64,000 nucleotides of DNA from Chthonomonadales bacterium (GTDB lineage Bacteria; Armatimonadota; Chthonomonadetes; Chthonomonadales; CAJBBX01): the NCBI GenBank assembly GCA_027459625.1, contig DAIDHP010000013.1, forward strand, positions 1 through 64,000, given 5' to 3'. The stretch's first letter is position 1, and every line of letters starts with the position of its first letter. The position numbers were made by a program, and so were the translations under genes. The notes beneath the pieces are model-generated. The model searched no databases and was not told the DNA's origin. It saw nothing but the letters and a program-made list of their open reading frames with translations. Shown here piece after piece: positions 60,746-64,000 of this stretch.

Positions 60746-62722
60746 TTAGGGGTGCGCCGGCGGAATCGGAGCCGGTGTGAACATTCTAACAGGCGAGTAT
60801 ATCCAACGGAACGCTCTGTCCGGATCGTGGGGATCGCCGGTAATCCAATCGACAGGACCAGGAACATCCTGGCTGTTTCTCGCGCCCACTCTCCAATATA
60901 GAACAGGTTGCGCCGCACCCGCAACTGGTTTGACGAAATTGGCAAAACTAGGATTGGACAGCAATATCGAGTTGGTCGTAAGGTTGAACGGCGCGGTGTA
61001 TTCCTGTAGTACACCGGGGGCGCCGGAACTGGTCGACCAAATGATAGGCAATTGAGCGATGGTGGACTTGTTCTTGAAAGAACGATCCATAGACACTTCC
61101 ACTACGAATTGATCGGCTCCGGCTACGCTGAACCAAGTCGGGTTGAAGTTGGTAAGGTCAACGTTAGTCGCTTGGTCGGCAGGCGTAGAGAGTACGGTCT
61201 GGTTGATCGGGGTAGCTTGACCAGAATTGACCGGAGTGGTTTCAATGTCCTTTACCGTCGTGTTGGATGTCGTACCAGTGCCCGTACCGGTGCCCGTGCC
61301 CGTGCCATTTCCTATCCCGGTGTTCGTACCGGTATTTGTGCTGCTATTGGAAATGGAAGTGGTTTCCACCACGGAACTAACTGAGTAAACATACGATTGT
61401 CCTGTTGTAAATCCAGACACGGCATCGGCCGCCGGAACGGTTTGCGTTGCTGTTCCGCCGCCGTTGTTATTTGTTCCTCCGCCACTCGGAGGATAGGGAA
61501 CTTTCAGGTAGCTGTGGTTCGTGCCGTCCCAGTAGGTGTAGGGTACTGGCTGATCGTTGTATTGGGTCACACCCACTCCGACCGCAGCAATGGGTACTCC
61601 TGCATAATAATAGGGGTCACCGGGTGAACGCCATATGTGATACTCCAGCGTGTTCCCTCCAAAGAGGTTATCCCTCCATATGACAAGAACGCTTGGATTG
61701 TTGTTATACAATGTGGGCTGCGCCACGACGCCCGTGACGGTCGTATTGCGCCCGCCCTGAACCGCAGAGACAATCAACACTCCGAGCAATGCCGCCAACG
61801 CCAATGTTCCCAATGTTTTAAGTACGGTGCTGGAACTTCTTCTTCCAACATTCGCTACCTGCCCGGGAGTTACGTTATAAGCAGGCATAGGAAATATCGC
61901 CTGGACGTGATCCTCAGGCGCGATACCTGACATGTTCTCCAGCACTTTGGCTTCGGAATCCGTCGGGTTCACCAATGTGATTCCGAGTTTGCCAACTTTC
62001 ACCCCGTTACGGGTCACGAGCATCTGCATTCCTTCGGAAATACCATCGCGCGAACCGCGATTGATGATGACCTGCAGATTGTTGCCGCTGCCGACGGAGC
62101 TTAGCACGATACCGGTGGGGATATTGTACGCGAGTATCTGATTAACGCAATGCGCGGCAGCGTTGGTCACAGCCTCGTTCGCCATGGCGAGAGTGTCAGT
62201 CAAACCCGGTTTTTCAGTGGCGACGCCCACTTGCGCCGCACCGTTAATCAAGTCTCCTGACGAAGTTTGGTGCATCAGAATTTTGAGACCAACTTCGACG
62301 GTCTTGGGAGAGTGCTTTGAATCCACTCGTATAAAGTCTATTTCGCCGGTGATATAGGAATTCGCCTGGACCTGTTGGGCGATCTTGCTTAACTCAGTCT
62401 CGCCAAAGGGAGGTACAAAACCCAAATCCTTCGTACCGCGATTGTACACCTCCTTGCGATCGATCACTTCAAACTTGCCGGATGAGGCAAGTTCCTGAGC
62501 CACCGCATCGGATGCGTAATGGGCTAGTGTGTCCCCGCCAATGTTGGTTTTGTTCACGAAATCATTCACGATCACAGTCGGTATGGAGTTGAGTGTTTCC
62601 AATGGCTGTTGAGCCCATGCGGCGCGGGGTTGAAATAGTGCGCCGGATATCGACGTGATCATCGTCACGGTCAGCAACCAACATAAAAACCGTGCTGCCT
62701 TGCTTTTTCTGATCCTTTTCAC
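60746..62722 (-). CDS. CsgG-like secreted protein with FlgT-like region, TM segment and (TG)n tract
   Basis: PTVIVNDFVNKTNIGGDTLAHYASDAVAQELASSGKFEVIDRKEVYNRGTKDLGF; LQVIINRGSRDGISEGMQMLVTRNGVKVGKLGITLVNPTDSEAKVLE; TLGTLALAALLGVLIVSAV; NTGTNTGIGNGTGTGTGTGTGTT. Confidence 0.7.
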   Translation of the reverse strand: MKRIRKSKAARFLCWLLTVTMITSISGALFQPRAAWAQQPLETLNSIPTVIVNDFVNKTNIGGDTLAHYASDAVAQELASSGKFEVIDRKEVYNRGTKDLGFVPPFGETELSKIAQQVQANSYITGEIDFIRVDSKHSPKTVEVGLKILMHQTSSGDLINGAAQVGVATEKPGLTDTLAMANEAVTNAAAHCVNQILAYNIPTGIVLSSVGSGNNLQVIINRGSRDGISEGMQMLVTRNGVKVGKLGITLVNPTDSEAKVLENMSGIAPEDHVQAIFPMPAYNVTPGQVANVGRRSSSTVLKTLGTLALAALLGVLIVSAVQGGRNTTVTGVVAQPTLYNNNPSVLVIWRDNLFGGNTLEYHIWRSPGDPYYYAGVPIAAVGVGVTQYNDQPVPYTYWDGTNHSYLKVPYPPSGGGTNNNGGGTATQTVPAADAVSGFTTGQSYVYSVSSVVETTSISNSSTNTGTNTGIGNGTGTGTGTGTGTTSNTTVKDIETTPVNSGQATPINQTVLSTPADQATNVDLTNFNPTWFSVAGADQFVVEVSMDRSFKNKSTIAQLPIIWSTSSGAPGVLQEYTAPFNLTTNSILLSNPSFANFVKPVAGAAQPVLYWRVGARNSQDVPGPVDWITGDPHDPDRAFRWIYSPVRMFTPAPIPPAHP

Positions 62723-62773
62723 TCTGAGGTGTCCTCCAAGTTAGGCGATTTTAAAAAACGGCATTCGGGATGA

Positions 62774-62885
62774 ATAACTTATTTGGATGTGATGCAAAAG
62801 TCAGATCGGTCACCAGCACCGAAATCAGGCTGTAACCTCCACTCAGAAGTTAATCCGACTTTTGCATTTGTCCTATCTAAGTTAT
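62774..62885. repeat. Intergenic imperfect inverted repeat
   Basis: Left ATAACTTATTTGGATGTGATGCAAAAGTCAGATCGG; right CCGACTTTTGCATTTGTCCTATCTAAGTTAT; ATAACTTA and ATGCAAAAGTC matched. Confidence 0.6.
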
Positions 62886-62908
62886 AGCAGATTTTCCCTG
62901 AATATCAG

Positions 62909-64000
62909 TTATCGATTGATAATCACAGGAGCCGTAACGCGACTCGTCTGTGAACCATCCAAGGATGTCGCTTGGATTTGAACCATGTAAACACCCATCG
63001 GGAGATTGACCCCGTTATTATTCTTTTCATCCCATACAATCTGGTTCGTTCCAGCCGAACGAGACGCTCCGACACTTAGATCGCGAACATCGTTTCCTGT
63101 CGCATCCAGTATCTTCACCTGCACGTTGGCGGAATCACTAAGATTGAAGTTCAGATCGATTCCGGCGCCTCTCGCTCCGGCGGAGCGAGCAGTTACATTG
63201 CTTATCACAAGGAACGTTGCCGTTGCCGGTGTGTACACCAATTTGAAGTTACGCGGTGTTGGACTCTGACCTGTTTCCCACTGGTACCCCGAATTGGATC
63301 TCAAATCAACCACTCTGCCATTTGAGAGATCATAGAGTTTCAGCGACACTTTCCTCGGCAGTGTGGCGATCTGAGGAAGCGTTAGAGTAGCCGTTGTATT
63401 GGCGATGTTCGTTGACACTGTGAAATTCCATGTCTGAGTTTGATCGGCGCTGGATCGAATATCGATTCCATATCCGCCAGACTTGGCTCCCCAATCGCTG
63501 TGATTGATATTGACGTTTACGTAGCGGCTTCCGAACACCGGCGGTTTCAGCATCTTAAATCGGTCGAAGCCGTCCGTCGCCTCCGAACTGACGCCAAGAA
63601 TGTTACCGTCGTCTGTCATGGAACCGACATGGACTTGCAAGGCTGACGCCCATCCGCTGGTGCCTTGCAAAGCGCGCACCGGAATGGATTTGGCAACCGA
63701 TTTGGTAGAGATCACATCAATCGTCGGGTCTATTATCAACGTCATGTTATTGTAAGCCAGCATCCAGTACCCCTGCCATGGTTGCAGACTGTACGCCGGG
63801 TCCACCGTGCTGCCGTTGAAGGAGTAGAGAGCGGAGCCGATATCGCCGTTGGCTATGGCTTGGGCGTATGTTACTATTGCGCCGGATGCGGTCTTGAACG
63901 CGGTCTTTGTGATGTCTACGTTTAATAGGAACGGATCCCCGATAAGATTCCAACCAGGAGTCAGCGAGATACTGAATGGCTGATTAGCCGGAGCGGCGGT
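62909..64000 (-). CDS. C-terminal part of a large secreted protein with FlgD-Ig-like module; gene continues past the right edge
   Basis: The frame stays open to base 64000 (PANQPFSISLTPGWNLIGDPFLLNVDITK...), beyond the alternative GTG start used in the ORF track. C-terminus VQVKILDATGNDVRDLSVGASRSAGTNQIVWDEKNNNGVNLPMGVYMVQIQATSLDGSQTSRVTAPVIINR. Confidence 0.85.
   Translation of the reverse strand, partial: TAAPANQPFSISLTPGWNLIGDPFLLNVDITKTAFKTASGAIVTYAQAIANGDIGSALYSFNGSTVDPAYSLQPWQGYWMLAYNNMTLIIDPTIDVISTKSVAKSIPVRALQGTSGWASALQVHVGSMTDDGNILGVSSEATDGFDRFKMLKPPVFGSRYVNVNINHSDWGAKSGGYGIDIRSSADQTQTWNFTVSTNIANTTATLTLPQIATLPRKVSLKLYDLSNGRVVDLRSNSGYQWETGQSPTPRNFKLVYTPATATFLVISNVTARSAGARGAGIDLNFNLSDSANVQVKILDATGNDVRDLSVGASRSAGTNQIVWDEKNNNGVNLPMGVYMVQIQATSLDGSQTSRVTAPVIINR

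Overview
The window is a bacterial chromosomal segment. The H-X9-DG/DUF1559-type prepilins with the '[14 protein letters not shown]' signature suggest Armatimonadota or a close relative; this is inference, since no search was possible. Core gene blocks are infB-rbfA-nrnA-like-truB-ribF (minus strand), recX-rny-ymdB, cysC/cysH, murB, a TetR/HlyD/EmrB-type efflux cassette and xerC/D. Accessory blocks are several secreted or Tat-type glycoside hydrolases, a rhamnose block (GH78, URO-D-like, rhaA), a 1533-aa alpha-2-macroglobulin, and a minus-strand block of surface/secretion proteins at the right end: a barrel-like OMP, a CsgG-like protein, a subtilase, and three proteins sharing a C-terminal FlgD-Ig module. 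The observations I rate highest are: (1) a Tat-signal, Cys-rich small protein with nine [FY]-x-C motifs, a possible modified-peptide precursor; (2) a beta-carbonic anhydrase flanked by zinc-ribbon domains with a C-terminal TM helix; (3) a GspG-pseudopilin-like insert inside the alpha-2-macroglobulin; (4) a dispersed palindromic intergenic repeat family with GGTAATTGCAAAATTC-type ends, plus two other inverted-repeat-bounded noncoding elements; (5) the paralogous C-terminal modules of the right-end surface cluster; and (6) two genes each split by two in-frame stop codons. I saw no rRNA, tRNA or CRISPR array. All calls are by eye from the sequence and the supplied ORF translations.
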